Shown here one piece after another: positions 15,598-23,594 of a stretch of DNA of 64,000 nucleotides; position 1 is the first letter of the stretch; each line of letters begins with the position of its first letter. The notes under the pieces were generated by a model. It was not told the DNA's origin, ran no database searches, and saw only the letters and a program-made list of their open reading frames with translations. Location: the NCBI RefSeq assembly GCF_022436675.1, contig NZ_JAKUJZ010000009.1:1-64000 (forward strand), given 5' to 3'. The stretch is from Rheinheimera hassiensis. GTDB lineage: Bacteria > Pseudomonadota > Gammaproteobacteria > Enterobacterales > Alteromonadaceae. The position numbers were made by a program, and so were the translations under genes.

Positions 15598-16266
15598 ATG
15601 AGTAAGAAAAAAACGACCACTAGTATTCCTAAAAATCCGATATCGAAAAAGGAACTTCTTAAAAAGGCAAAAAAGAGTATTACAGAAGGCGCTGTGGAAT
15701 TGAGCAAATCGGACGTTAGCAATTTTTCGGCGGAGATCAATACATCAGGAATTACGCAATGCATATATCTGCTGGCAATCGATGTAAATAAAGGCTGGGA
15801 AAACTTTGATTGTAACAGCATGAAAGAATTTATAGAGAAAGAGTTCCCCAATAACTATGACGCGTTAAATCGCAATCTTGTAGCCGCGCGAATTGCAGTA
15901 AAACTTGGTGGCATAAAATTGATCGGTCAGTTCAGCGATAACGCTTTACAGCCTTTGAATAAGTTAAGCGTTGAAGATTGCATTAAAGTCATGGAAAAAG
16001 TCAAAAATAATTTCGTTGGCGAATACGACACAGCGAAAGTGACCAAAAAGCTTGTACTTGAGGCTATGTATAAACTTAAACTTAAACCACGTCCCTCTAG
16101 CAAAATGGAAAAACCTCAAGATCCTTTCAAGGATTTTGCAATGGGATACAAATTTAGTCCTACATCATTCATCCCTAATATCGCTGATAATCTACTAAAG
16201 TACATGACGCGTACACATGTGACTCAACTGATTGAAACACTTCAGACGGGCATAAAGAAACGGTAG
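15598..16266 (+). CDS. Unknown lysine-rich protein, possibly replication or partition related
   Basis: A 222-aa soluble, basic protein. The first 35 residues are lysine- and serine-rich. The centre follows a pattern seen in several plasmid and phage DNA-associated proteins: a short FIEKEF segment, NRNLVAARIAVKLGG, then ALQPLNKLSVEDCIKV and KVTKKLVLEAMYKL. I cannot name a family, so this is inference only. GAGG lies eight bases before the ATG. The gene follows directly on the tandem array of CTGTAAAT motifs, which may be its operator or binding sites. A hairpin closes it. Base composition is clearly AT-rich compared with the core genes to the right. Confidence 0.65.
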   Translation: MSKKKTTTSIPKNPISKKELLKKAKKSITEGAVELSKSDVSNFSAEINTSGITQCIYLLAIDVNKGWENFDCNSMKEFIEKEFPNNYDALNRNLVAARIAVKLGGIKLIGQFSDNALQPLNKLSVEDCIKVMEKVKNNFVGEYDTAKVTKKLVLEAMYKLKLKPRPSSKMEKPQDPFKDFAMGYKFSPTSFIPNIADNLLKYMTRTHVTQLIETLQTGIKKR

Positions 16267-16622
16267 AAGGTCTGTAACCCAGCAGGAAGCTAAAAAAATC
16301 GATAGAAGCTTCCTGTGAACTGTTTCTTAATCGTTAGATGTAGGGCAAGCAGTGTCAGGTACGGTAATCCCAAATGGCTAAAAGCTCTATCAAATAACTA
16401 GTACGTTCATCCGCTCTAATTAGCATGTTCTAGAACACAATGCATAAAAGCAATGGATACCTAACACATCTACTTTTTCAAATCTGTAAATAACCTAATA
16501 GCTCAGACAGAGTTCTTTACATCAGCCAATTAAAGAGCTCCCTAGTTGCTTAATACCTCAGGGGCTTATCAGTACAACAACTCAAACTACCAATCCGCGA
16601 CATCAACTACGGAGGATTATAA
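16267..16622. other. Intergenic stretch with hairpin and a CTGTAAAT motif
   Basis: A 356-base gap. A hairpin at 16283-16315 probably ends the 222-aa gene. A further CTGTAAAT lies at 16484-16491, about 130 bp before the Rep-like gene. GGAGG at 16612-16616 is the ribosome binding site of that gene. No coding frame was found. Confidence 0.5.
16283..16315 (+). terminator. Hairpin after the 222-aa gene
   Basis: CAGGAAGCT and its complement AGCTTCCTG form a perfect 9-bp stem around an A-rich 15-base loop, 17 bp after the stop codon. No T-run follows, so the terminator call is moderate. Confidence 0.4.
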
Positions 16623-17645
16623 ATGGAACAAAAAGAATCAGTTCCAAGAAGGCCCACACATAAGCTACGTGTTGGTTTCGACAAACTAACTGCGGTCATA
16701 CATATCGCCTCAGATTTACATGAACAAGTAGAACGCAACCTGCGGGAAATTATTACTACTCTTGCAAGTAAACACGGATTGCGGGGTAACCAGATCAGCT
16801 CTCCAAAACATGGCTACCAATACAATTTAACACTCCCCCTGAGCGAGGAACTGAGTCACACAGACAAGAGAGCAAATCTAGGCAAGCCCAAACTCTTCCT
16901 ACAGGTGAAGAATAGAAGCGAAGCAAGGCCGTTTATAAGATTTGAGCTAAGTGGGTACCCACTTTATAAAGGCGATTACTATATTGCAAGACGATGGCTT
17001 GAAATCATTTTGGGTACTAATTCAAAGGACGTGATTCGAGGTGACAACATTAAAATCACCCGAGTAGATATTGCGCATGACCTCTCCAGACATATAGACG
17101 AATTGCACGTGAGTTTTAAACGTGCAATGAGGAGCCTAGTCTTTTACAACAAATATGGGATACCTGAAACACTATATTTCTCTGTTGGCGGAGTTGCGTT
17201 TAAGCTTTGTGTTTACTCTCTGACAGCAAGAAGAAAGAAATTTAGGCAAGTGGACGACGATGGCTTTGCTACTCGAGTGGAATTGCGTAATCGGCCAAAT
17301 TGCATGCTTAGCGATTTTAGACAGGAACTCAATGTAAAAAAGTATATCGACCGTATCGAAATATTTGACCGTGAGCTTTCAGCAGATCCCACATTCACCA
17401 AGTTGGTTAGGGCGCACATGGTACTGCACGGAATTAAGCCAACATTGCAATTGTTGGAGCCCAAGGAACGCCGAAAGGTTCGAAGGCTAATGGACAAGTA
17501 TAAAATTCAGCCCATAGATGCGAAAGACGTTAACACAGCGCTAAAAATGGAGTTTCGTAAACTTCAAGCCTTACTGCCAGAATATCAAATGCCAAGACTT
17601 TGGCAGCTCAGCGCAGAGCAAGAACTCCAAGCACACTTAACCTGA
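16623..17645 (+). CDS. Replication-initiator-like protein
   Basis: A 340-aa soluble protein preceded by an excellent GGAGG at seven bases. The layout resembles rolling-circle/phage-type replication initiators: an N-terminal DKLTAVIHI segment, KITRVDIAHDLS around residue 143 (compare RVDLAxD in such proteins), TARRKKFRQVDDDGFATRVELRNRPN around 200-225 (compare the TRxExR segment), and a basic C-terminal half. I see no clear HUH pair, so the catalytic class is not proven. The setting (repeat array, DNA-binding protein, small RNase H-like domain) supports a replication role. Alternatives are a relaxase-like or filamentous phage protein. Confidence 0.5.
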   Translation: MEQKESVPRRPTHKLRVGFDKLTAVIHIASDLHEQVERNLREIITTLASKHGLRGNQISSPKHGYQYNLTLPLSEELSHTDKRANLGKPKLFLQVKNRSEARPFIRFELSGYPLYKGDYYIARRWLEIILGTNSKDVIRGDNIKITRVDIAHDLSRHIDELHVSFKRAMRSLVFYNKYGIPETLYFSVGGVAFKLCVYSLTARRKKFRQVDDDGFATRVELRNRPNCMLSDFRQELNVKKYIDRIEIFDRELSADPTFTKLVRAHMVLHGIKPTLQLLEPKERRKVRRLMDKYKIQPIDAKDVNTALKMEFRKLQALLPEYQMPRLWQLSAEQELQAHLT

Positions 17646-17807
17646 AATCTTTCAGCTAGCAGAACGATCTTCGAATGTCACCGGAGATTTAACTTTCCAT
17701 ATCTCTAACACCAAATACCACATGTGGCTCCCATTCGCTGGTTACATATCCACGAAGTACTAGTGGCAGCCCAAGCCTACTTTAAAATCCATTTATTTAG
17801 GAAAAAC

Positions 17808-18056
17808 ATGAAAAAGAAAAAAACTAAGCGCTACAACTTTTACGTCGTGTTCGCAGGTATATTGCCTGGAGTATATGAATCGTGGGGGGATGTCAAAGCT
17901 AATGTTGAAGGATATCAATACTCAGACTACAAGGGTTATGCTACTCGCCGAGAAGCCGAAATAGCATTTTCACTTAGATATCCCTCAGGCTCTCCCAATA
18001 AAAATCTTAAGTGGCAACACCCCCGTCTAAAACCAAAACCTGAGCATGATCTATGA
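17808..18056 (+). CDS. Free-standing RNase H1 hybrid-binding domain (viroplasmin fold)
   Basis: An 82-aa protein consisting almost only of the N-terminal hybrid-binding domain found in eukaryotic and some bacterial RNases H1. FYVVFAGILPGVYESWGDVK, VEGYQYSDYKGYATRREAEIAF is the full caulimovirus-viroplasmin motif, including the G(V/I)Y.(S/T)W turn and the YKGYATRREAE segment. The catalytic RNase H domain is absent: the frame ends 30 residues later in a basic tail. The start at 17808 has TTAGGA before it; a longer frame from 17724 has no site. The domain binds RNA-DNA hybrids or double-stranded RNA. Beside a Rep-like gene it may act at a primer or R-loop, by inference. Confidence 0.75.
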   Translation: MKKKKTKRYNFYVVFAGILPGVYESWGDVKANVEGYQYSDYKGYATRREAEIAFSLRYPSGSPNKNLKWQHPRLKPKPEHDL

Positions 18057-18159
18057 GCAAGTAGAGTGTTCAAAGCCGTCTCTGTTGAATAATAGGGGCG
18101 AACGAACTTGCACCTACTATTAATCAAGTTTAAGGCAACTCACTAACCATTCTTCAATG

Positions 18160-18366
18160 TTCCAGACTACAGCGCAGAAAAGCTTTAAGTATCTCGGGCA
18201 AGGACAAGATGTTGAATAGGCGAAAGACTCAGATTTTGATTCTCAGGAGGGGGGGCAGACCTTGTACGAGTATTACCAAATAGAGGAGGGATTGGAAATC
18301 TATCCGGTGTAGGAGGAAAACTTTATCAGTCACTGGCAAGGTTTTGAAGTAGATTCTAAATTTTGA
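18160..18366 (+). pseudogene. Decayed DUF2787 gene fragment
   Basis: Reading from 18160, the frame gives KYLGQGQDVE-stop-AKDSDFDSQEG, then YYQIEEGLEIYPV-stop-EENFISHWQGFEV and a final TGA. This aligns without gaps over most of its length with the C-terminal half of the DUF2787 protein at 13610-14017 (FVGAGLDSELVKDLDFDFQAG; YYPIETALMIYPIWEENFLTYW). Two internal stops (TAG near 18216 and 18310, the latter replacing a codon before EENF) and the missing N-terminus show it is dead. Confidence 0.75.
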
Positions 18367-18805
18367 AATATTATGATCCCGAAGCTGCTTAACTGCCTTT
18401 CTGTCGCCCCGTCAATTTACAACACGCATCGCCCGCTAAGTAGCTCCCCCCAGTCTTAATCAAAAATATACACTTAAGAACCGCAAGTTTTCTAATGATT
18501 TCGCGCCGTTCGTACAAGCGACATATTTGTAATGGTAATTACAGCATCTTCTATAAGATAAAAAGCTTGTAAATAAGGTATGGATCTTTCTTTAGGAAAG
18601 CGCTAGATTTACCTAAAGTAGCTCAAGGATGAGTAACAACCCTCCAAAATGTTTTACTCATCTTTAGCATTACGTGTTCAGAAGTCACCTGCCCAACTTA
18701 AACAGCCTTAGGTTCTAAGAAAAGTCTGTAAATACCGGAGCATGCCGCTGATTACGACTCGTATGTAATTTTTACTATTTTTTTTAAAAAACGAAAGGCA
18801 ATCTA
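18367..18805. other. Intergenic stretch with shared CTGTAAAT motif
   Basis: About 440 bases without a coding frame. A CTGTAAAT in the context AAAAGTCTGTAAATAC lies at 18727-18734, some 70 bp before the NdpA-like gene, and a near match (CTTGTAAAT) lies near 18549. The same motif marks the repeat array at 15146-15570 and the stretch before the Rep-like gene. AAAGG at 18792-18799 serves as ribosome binding site. Confidence 0.5.
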
Positions 18806-19882
18806 ATGGCAATACTAAATAAATTTATTATTCACGAGCTTTTTAGGGACAGAGAACCCAATGTCGCTGATGCCTTATTAGATATCAGTAATGATATTAT
18901 CTCAAATCTTGGTCACGATTTAGTAAAAGTAAAAGATAAAAGAACAGCAGTGTTATGGGGGCAATTCAGAGAAAACGGTAAATTCCCAAACCATTTAAAA
19001 ACACTTAACAATGCATCTGAGGACAAAAAACTTAATGATATTTTCATTAAACTGAGCCATTCAGCTATGGGTTGTCTTTATGAAGAAATAAAGCACACAA
19101 ATAGTAATGGTGGCTATATTTGCTTCATTGAGTACACCGCTTTTAAGCAAACACGCATGTTAGTAGTGATGATAACAAACACCTCTGGTGTTAAATTAAC
19201 TGATCTCACTCCAACAACAGACATTCATGTTGACATTAGCAAGCTTCATCAAGCAGTTGACATAAACATAACTGGCTATATATCGTCAACAAATGGTTTG
19301 AATGATAAGAACTATTTGAGCTTTATTGGTAGAGGTAAACATACTGAATATTTCACAAATGCATTTGACTGTTCCAATAGAGTAACACCCAGTAAAATGC
19401 CAAGCAAAGCTGTCGAGGTGTTGAAAGATTTCTTAGCAAGCTTTTCCGTAGATAAGCGAACACAGAAATCAGCAAAAGAGCAGCTAGTGAAGTACTTTAC
19501 TGAAAATATTGGAAAAGAAGTATTTCTTTCAAAAGTTGAAGATATCGCGAAAGCTCATTTGCCAGACACGTGTACGGATGAAGAAAAAGAAAGCTTTATT
19601 GCATTTTGCAAGCAAGACAAATATCAGATGCCATCCAGTTTTCTTGCCGCTAAAAAACCCGTAGACAAGCTTGCAAAGATCAACTATTCAACTGATTCTT
19701 TTAGTTTCAACTTCGAAATAGAGGATGTCGGCCTTATCGGAAATATCAGTGACGTAGATAAAAGAATAATATTTAATCCAGCCAATGATGATATTATAAT
19801 AAAGGGTGGTGAATTGCCTCAGCATATAAAATCAGCATTAATGGAGCACGTTGATATTGCAAATATAGATAACAAATCTTGA
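18806..19882 (+). CDS. Nucleoid-associated protein of the NdpA/YejK (NA37) family
   Basis: A 358-aa soluble protein, close to the usual 335 residues of E. coli YejK. The N-terminus (INKFIIHEL-like start, DALLDISNDIISNLGHDL) and the central RMLVVMI...YLSFIGRGKHTEYFTNAFDCSNRVTPSK match PF04245. The chromosomal member binds DNA and is found in the nucleoid. This copy is AT-rich, lies next to tRNA-Leu and is followed after 8 bp by a membrane-protein gene, so it is not the housekeeping copy in its usual context. The pairing of a DNA-associated protein with a membrane effector-like partner recalls defence modules. This is inference. Confidence 0.8.
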   Translation: MAILNKFIIHELFRDREPNVADALLDISNDIISNLGHDLVKVKDKRTAVLWGQFRENGKFPNHLKTLNNASEDKKLNDIFIKLSHSAMGCLYEEIKHTNSNGGYICFIEYTAFKQTRMLVVMITNTSGVKLTDLTPTTDIHVDISKLHQAVDINITGYISSTNGLNDKNYLSFIGRGKHTEYFTNAFDCSNRVTPSKMPSKAVEVLKDFLASFSVDKRTQKSAKEQLVKYFTENIGKEVFLSKVEDIAKAHLPDTCTDEEKESFIAFCKQDKYQMPSSFLAAKKPVDKLAKINYSTDSFSFNFEIEDVGLIGNISDVDKRIIFNPANDDIIIKGGELPQHIKSALMEHVDIANIDNKS

Positions 19883-19890
19883 TAACAAAG

Positions 19891-21258
19891 ATGAATAACG
19901 AAGATCTTTTTTCAGTTGCTATTGAACTTTATGACTCTTTAAAAGAGTGCATAAATCTTGGAGGCGGCTTCATAAGTCTTACTGAAAGTATCAATTTAAC
20001 AAATCGACAAGCAGGTTTGCTTAGGAATATATTAGAGAATAAAGAGAAATTTAGAACTATACGTTTAATCGTTGACCATGATTTGGTCGAAGATCCTACC
20101 GTGATTTCTGAAGGAAAACTCTGCTCAGAATTTAAAATTGAACTCAGCCCGTTCGAATATTGCTGTTTTTCTTTTTATCGAAATGAATTAGAGATGCTAA
20201 AACGCCTCTCACCCTATTTATTGCAAGGCAGGTCACTACCTTCGCTGTACTACTTAACCGAAAAAAAATATCGAAGTGATAGCAACCTAGCATTACCAGC
20301 CATTTTAAATTTGCAGGTAATAACTAGATGGATATCATTTTTAAAAGAAATATCTGATATTCATAAAGTCACGGAGTCTGGTATCTGCCTTTATTTCCTA
20401 ATTAAAAGTGGAAATGACAAGTTTAGTAAACCGTTGGAAATCAACATTTCGAACATCGAGTGTCTGTGTTCACTTGAAAATATCTCATCGGTTGATGATA
20501 TTGCAATGCTAATTTCGGAAGCAGAACAAGGTAATTTACACAGTAAGGATAAACAAGCATTTTTCAAGCTGGCTTTAGTCGATGTTCTCAGAGCCCACGG
20601 TGGAGAAGATGTTAACAAAAGGGACTCAGATATTCTTTTTAAAAACTTGGACAAGGTAAAAAGTGCATATTACGAACATTATGAAGTGTTCATCCACAAC
20701 TTCGCCATCGGAGAGTTTCAGCAACAAGTTCAAGAGAAGTGGTTCGACTACTCAGAAAAGATCAGTGGCGTACTTAGTGACATTAAGACAAAACTTTATG
20801 CTGTTCCCATTGTACTGGTTAGTCTCGGTACGTTATCAGCACTACCAGATGTATTTAGCTATTATTTCATTGTGATTGGCGTTTTGGTCACAGCTGTAAT
20901 TAATTTTTGGATGGTTAAAGAGCAGAGCGAAAGGTTAGAGCAAATAGCAGCAAGTAGCACTTTTATTTTCGAAAAATTAAGACGAAAGGGAGTTGAGCGC
21001 TCGGAACCAGTAGAAATCTTTACTGAACTTAATGAAGTTATAGGTAAAGTGTCATCTAGAATATCTGCCGGACGAAAAAAAATTATCGTTTATAAATACT
21101 TATGCTGGTTGCCAACTCTAGTGATGCTAGCTCTGTTTGCCCTTAAGGAAGGACAGCAGTACCTACACCTCCTCACTATTAACGTTAAACCGGTGCATGC
21201 GGCTCTCTTTGAGTTTTTTGTGACGTTATCAAAATCCATATTGAGCTATTTTTTATAA
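19891..21258 (+). CDS. Membrane protein paired with the NA37 protein, unknown
   Basis: A 455-aa protein. Residues 1-300 look soluble and helical, with no motif I recognise. Two close transmembrane segments follow near 310-345 (YAVPIVLVSLGTLSALP; YYFIVIGVLVTAVINFWMV), then a cytoplasmic-like helical stretch (EQSERLEQIAASSTFIFEKLRRKG) and two more hydrophobic segments at the C-terminus. The ATG at 19891 is eight bases after the NdpA-like stop; a TTG at 19879 overlapping that stop by four bases is the alternative start, which would couple translation. No terminator is seen between the genes, so they form one unit. The soluble sensor plus C-terminal membrane anchor layout fits a pore-forming effector, by inference. 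Confidence 0.7.
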   Translation: MNNEDLFSVAIELYDSLKECINLGGGFISLTESINLTNRQAGLLRNILENKEKFRTIRLIVDHDLVEDPTVISEGKLCSEFKIELSPFEYCCFSFYRNELEMLKRLSPYLLQGRSLPSLYYLTEKKYRSDSNLALPAILNLQVITRWISFLKEISDIHKVTESGICLYFLIKSGNDKFSKPLEINISNIECLCSLENISSVDDIAMLISEAEQGNLHSKDKQAFFKLALVDVLRAHGGEDVNKRDSDILFKNLDKVKSAYYEHYEVFIHNFAIGEFQQQVQEKWFDYSEKISGVLSDIKTKLYAVPIVLVSLGTLSALPDVFSYYFIVIGVLVTAVINFWMVKEQSERLEQIAASSTFIFEKLRRKGVERSEPVEIFTELNEVIGKVSSRISAGRKKIIVYKYLCWLPTLVMLALFALKEGQQYLHLLTINVKPVHAALFEFFVTLSKSILSYFL

Positions 21259-21414
21259 AACTCATTTTTATTTAAGTTTTATTCTGCGGTACAGACTCTC
21301 TTTTCCAAGCTCTATATTGCCATGATGTCTGGTGTTTTGACTTTTCTTAGCAAATGGCTGCGCTAAAAATGTTGGGATACTTATACAGAAATATCTTTGG
21401 AAAGATATCAATTA

Positions 21415-21501
21415 TGGTGCCTGAGGCCGGACTCGAACCGGCACGTTATTTCTAACGGTGGATTTTGAATCCACTGCGTCTACCGATTTCGCCACTCAGG
21501 C
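21415..21501 (-). tRNA. tRNA-Leu(CAA)
   Basis: The minus strand reads GCCTGAGTGGCGAAATCGG at the 5' end, an anticodon stem GGATT-CAA-AATCC (anticodon CAA), a variable arm, the T arm GGTTCGAGTCC, the acceptor complement CTCAGGC and an encoded ACCA. All stems pair and the length (87 nt) suits a class II leucine tRNA. A short inverted repeat (ATATCTTT..AAAGATAT) follows its 3' end and may end transcription. It marks the right border of the accessory region. Confidence 0.95.
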
Positions 21502-21640
21502 ATTGAGGGGACTTTCTTCGGCTGTATCTAAACTAGATAAAGACCTTTGCAAAACTTTGCACAGCTTTTGCACTTTTAATAACAGTTGAATCGTAGACTA
21601 TTCAACGTGTTATGTCTACCACTTCGTTAAACGCATTGCA

Positions 21641-21679
21641 TTTTGAATCCGCTGCGTCTACCGATTTCGCCACCCAGGC
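21641..21679 (-). pseudogene. Truncated tRNA-Leu (5' half only)
   Basis: On the minus strand this 39-base piece matches the first half of the intact tRNA-Leu(CAA), from the 5' end through the D arm to the anticodon, with three changes. The flank ATTGAGGG/ACTGAGGG upstream is also shared. Homology stops right after the anticodon. It is either a collapsed tandem tRNA copy or a leftover of an integration at the anticodon loop. Confidence 0.8.
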
Positions 21680-21839
21680 ACTGAGGGATATCTTGAGGTA
21701 AACGCCTGCATTATACGATGCGAATGGCGATGCGCAAGCGAATTTATCCGCCAGACGGTTAGTTGCACAAAATTGCAGCAGCTTCGAAAAAGCATTGCTG
21801 CATGCTACACTTGCACGGTTTTTATTATCGGACGACGTT

Positions 21840-22337
21840 ATGTTTGCTAATGCACCCCGTGCGGGTTTAATTCGCCGTCTGGCGGCTATTATATATGACT
21901 GGTTAATTCTGGCTGCGCTGTGGATGGCGGCCATGGCACTGGCTTTGCTGCTGGTGGCACTGTTAAACAGTGTTGGTGTTATTTCACTGGCTAATTATAC
22001 CGACCATGCTGATTTTATTACCCAACATAAAATCTGGTTTCAGTTGTACTCTGTATTCTGGTTTCTCTGGTTTTATCTGTATTTCTGGTACAAAGGCGGC
22101 CAAACTCTGGGCATGCGGGCCTGGCGTTTATTTCTGGTGCAGCAGGGTGGTGATGCTATCAGTTTTAAACAGGCGTTAGTACGTGCTGTTACGGCATTAT
22201 TGGGGCTGGGTAATTTCTGGCTTTGGCTGCGCTGGGGTAAAGGCCTGGCGTTGCAGGATCAGCTTAGTAATACCCAGGTAGTAGTGCTGACAAAAGAGCA
22301 AAGTAAACAGCTAAACCTGCATAAAGCAGCACGGTGA
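21840..22337 (+). CDS. RDD family membrane protein
   Basis: A 165-aa integral membrane protein. An N-terminal AGLIRRLAAIIYDWLIL segment contains the Arg-Asp signature of the RDD domain, and three further hydrophobic stretches follow (FVLIFLWFYLYFWYKGGQTLGMRAW is the typical second half). RDD proteins are small, often of unknown transport role. The start at 21840 is chosen because the domain begins there; the frame upstream to 21795 lacks a site. It stands alone before the MITE-like repeat and converges on lptG. Confidence 0.8.
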   Translation: MFANAPRAGLIRRLAAIIYDWLILAALWMAAMALALLLVALLNSVGVISLANYTDHADFITQHKIWFQLYSVFWFLWFYLYFWYKGGQTLGMRAWRLFLVQQGGDAISFKQALVRAVTALLGLGNFWLWLRWGKGLALQDQLSNTQVVVLTKEQSKQLNLHKAAR

Positions 22338-22347
22338 TAAGTGATAG

Positions 22348-22514
22348 CAACCCGATTGCGCTAAGCCAACCGTAGAACGCATGGATGCGTGACAAATTTG
22401 CAGGGAGCAAATTTGAACAGCTTCGCTGGTCCGCAGGATGAACTTCAAGGATGAAGTTCATAATCGAGCCTATAGGGACATATTCACGGCGTGTTGGTGT
22501 GTGCAATCGGGTTG
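22348..22514. mobile_element. MITE-like 167-bp element with 12-bp terminal inverted repeats
   Basis: CAACCCGATTGC at 22348-22359 is exactly complementary to GCAATCGGGTTG at 22503-22514. Between them lie a chain of small hairpins (CGCATGGATGCG; CAAATTTG..CAAATTTG; GAACTTC..GAAGTTC) and the segment GAGCCTATAGGGACATATTCACGGCGTGTT, whose type I recall as an intergenic repeat in related genera. No transposase is encoded, so it would move in trans. Confidence 0.65.
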
Positions 22515-22525
22515 GTAAAAGTGAA

Positions 22526-23593
22526 CTATACCTTCTTCCGCATAAAATACACCGATAGCCCGATAAACAGCAGGCTGGGCACCATGGCACCTGCCAGTGG
22601 CGGTAGCTGATACACCAGGGCTACCGGTCCGAATACTTCGTTGCTCATATAAAAGGCAAAACCGGTAAGAATACCCATCAATACTCTTGCAGCCATAGTT
22701 ACGCTTCTTAGCGGGCCGAAGATAAACGACAGTGCCATTAACAACATGGCGACAATTGTCAGCGGTTGCAGTGCTTTACGCCAGAATGCCAGTTCATAGC
22801 GGGTGGATTCCTGCGAATTTTGTTGCAGGTAGTCGACGTAATCTTTCAGACCGGTTAGTGACAACATTTCCGGTTTTATGGTCACCACGCCCAGTTTGTC
22901 GGGTGTTAATGACGAGCGCCAGCTTTGCTGTGCGGATAACTGTTTTAATATTCTGTCGTCAGTAAAATCCTGCCGTACTACTTGTTGTAGCTGCCAGGCA
23001 TCATTGCGGTATATTGCGCTATCGGCACTGACAATAGACACCAGTTTCAGATCGGTATCAAACTGATAAATAATCACATCGGTCAGGTTGCCTAAATCAT
23101 CAACTTTGCCGATATTAACGAACTGATCGCCGTCTTTTGCCCATATTCCCTGCTGCGCCGCGAATAGATTACCGTCTGAAATCGCTTTGGTGCGCAGCTC
23201 GCGTGCTGCACGATCGCTTACCGGGGCTCCCCATTCGGCAACCGCCATAACAATAAGCATCATGATGACAGAGGTTTTCATTACCGAGCTGATAATATTA
23301 AAGCGCGATAAACCGGAAGCCTGCATAACCACCAGCTCGCTATTGCTGGCCAGCATACCAAGACCAATTAAACCACCTATTAGCGCCGCCATTGGGAAAA
23401 AGGTGACTAAATCTCCGGGCACGCTGAACAGCGTAAACAGGGCGGCGTGCACCATATCGTAGTAACCACGGCCTATCGAGCGCATCTGATCGATAAACTT
23501 AAACATGGCCGAAATAACCAGCAATACACTTAAGGTCAGCATTGAGGTAGTTAAAATGGTGCGGCCGATATAGATATCAAGAATTTTCAGCAT
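22526..23593 (-). CDS. lptG: LPS export permease LptG
   Basis: A 355-aa inner-membrane subunit of the LptB2FG ABC transporter, which extracts lipopolysaccharide from the inner membrane and feeds the LptC-A-D bridge. The six-helix layout is clear: an N-terminal pair (LKILDIYIGRTILTTSMLTLSVL), a large periplasmic beta-jellyroll domain (about 120-260) and a C-terminal helix bundle (RKALQPLTIVAMLLMALSFIFGPLRS). Length is usual. It follows lptF with a one-base gap, as is normal. Its 3' end faces the MITE-like element. Confidence 0.95.
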   Translation of the reverse strand: MLKILDIYIGRTILTTSMLTLSVLLVISAMFKFIDQMRSIGRGYYDMVHAALFTLFSVPGDLVTFFPMAALIGGLIGLGMLASNSELVVMQASGLSRFNIISSVMKTSVIMMLIVMAVAEWGAPVSDRAARELRTKAISDGNLFAAQQGIWAKDGDQFVNIGKVDDLGNLTDVIIYQFDTDLKLVSIVSADSAIYRNDAWQLQQVVRQDFTDDRILKQLSAQQSWRSSLTPDKLGVVTIKPEMLSLTGLKDYVDYLQQNSQESTRYELAFWRKALQPLTIVAMLLMALSFIFGPLRSVTMAARVLMGILTGFAFYMSNEVFGPVALVYQLPPLAGAMVPSLLFIGLSVYFMRKKV

Positions 23594-23594
23594 G

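Noticed and set aside
9341-21679. tRNA-Leu as attachment site of the integrase at 9630
   Set aside because: An integrase usually lies beside one attachment site. I found no repeat of the tRNA end near 9.3-9.6 kb, so the link stays unproven.
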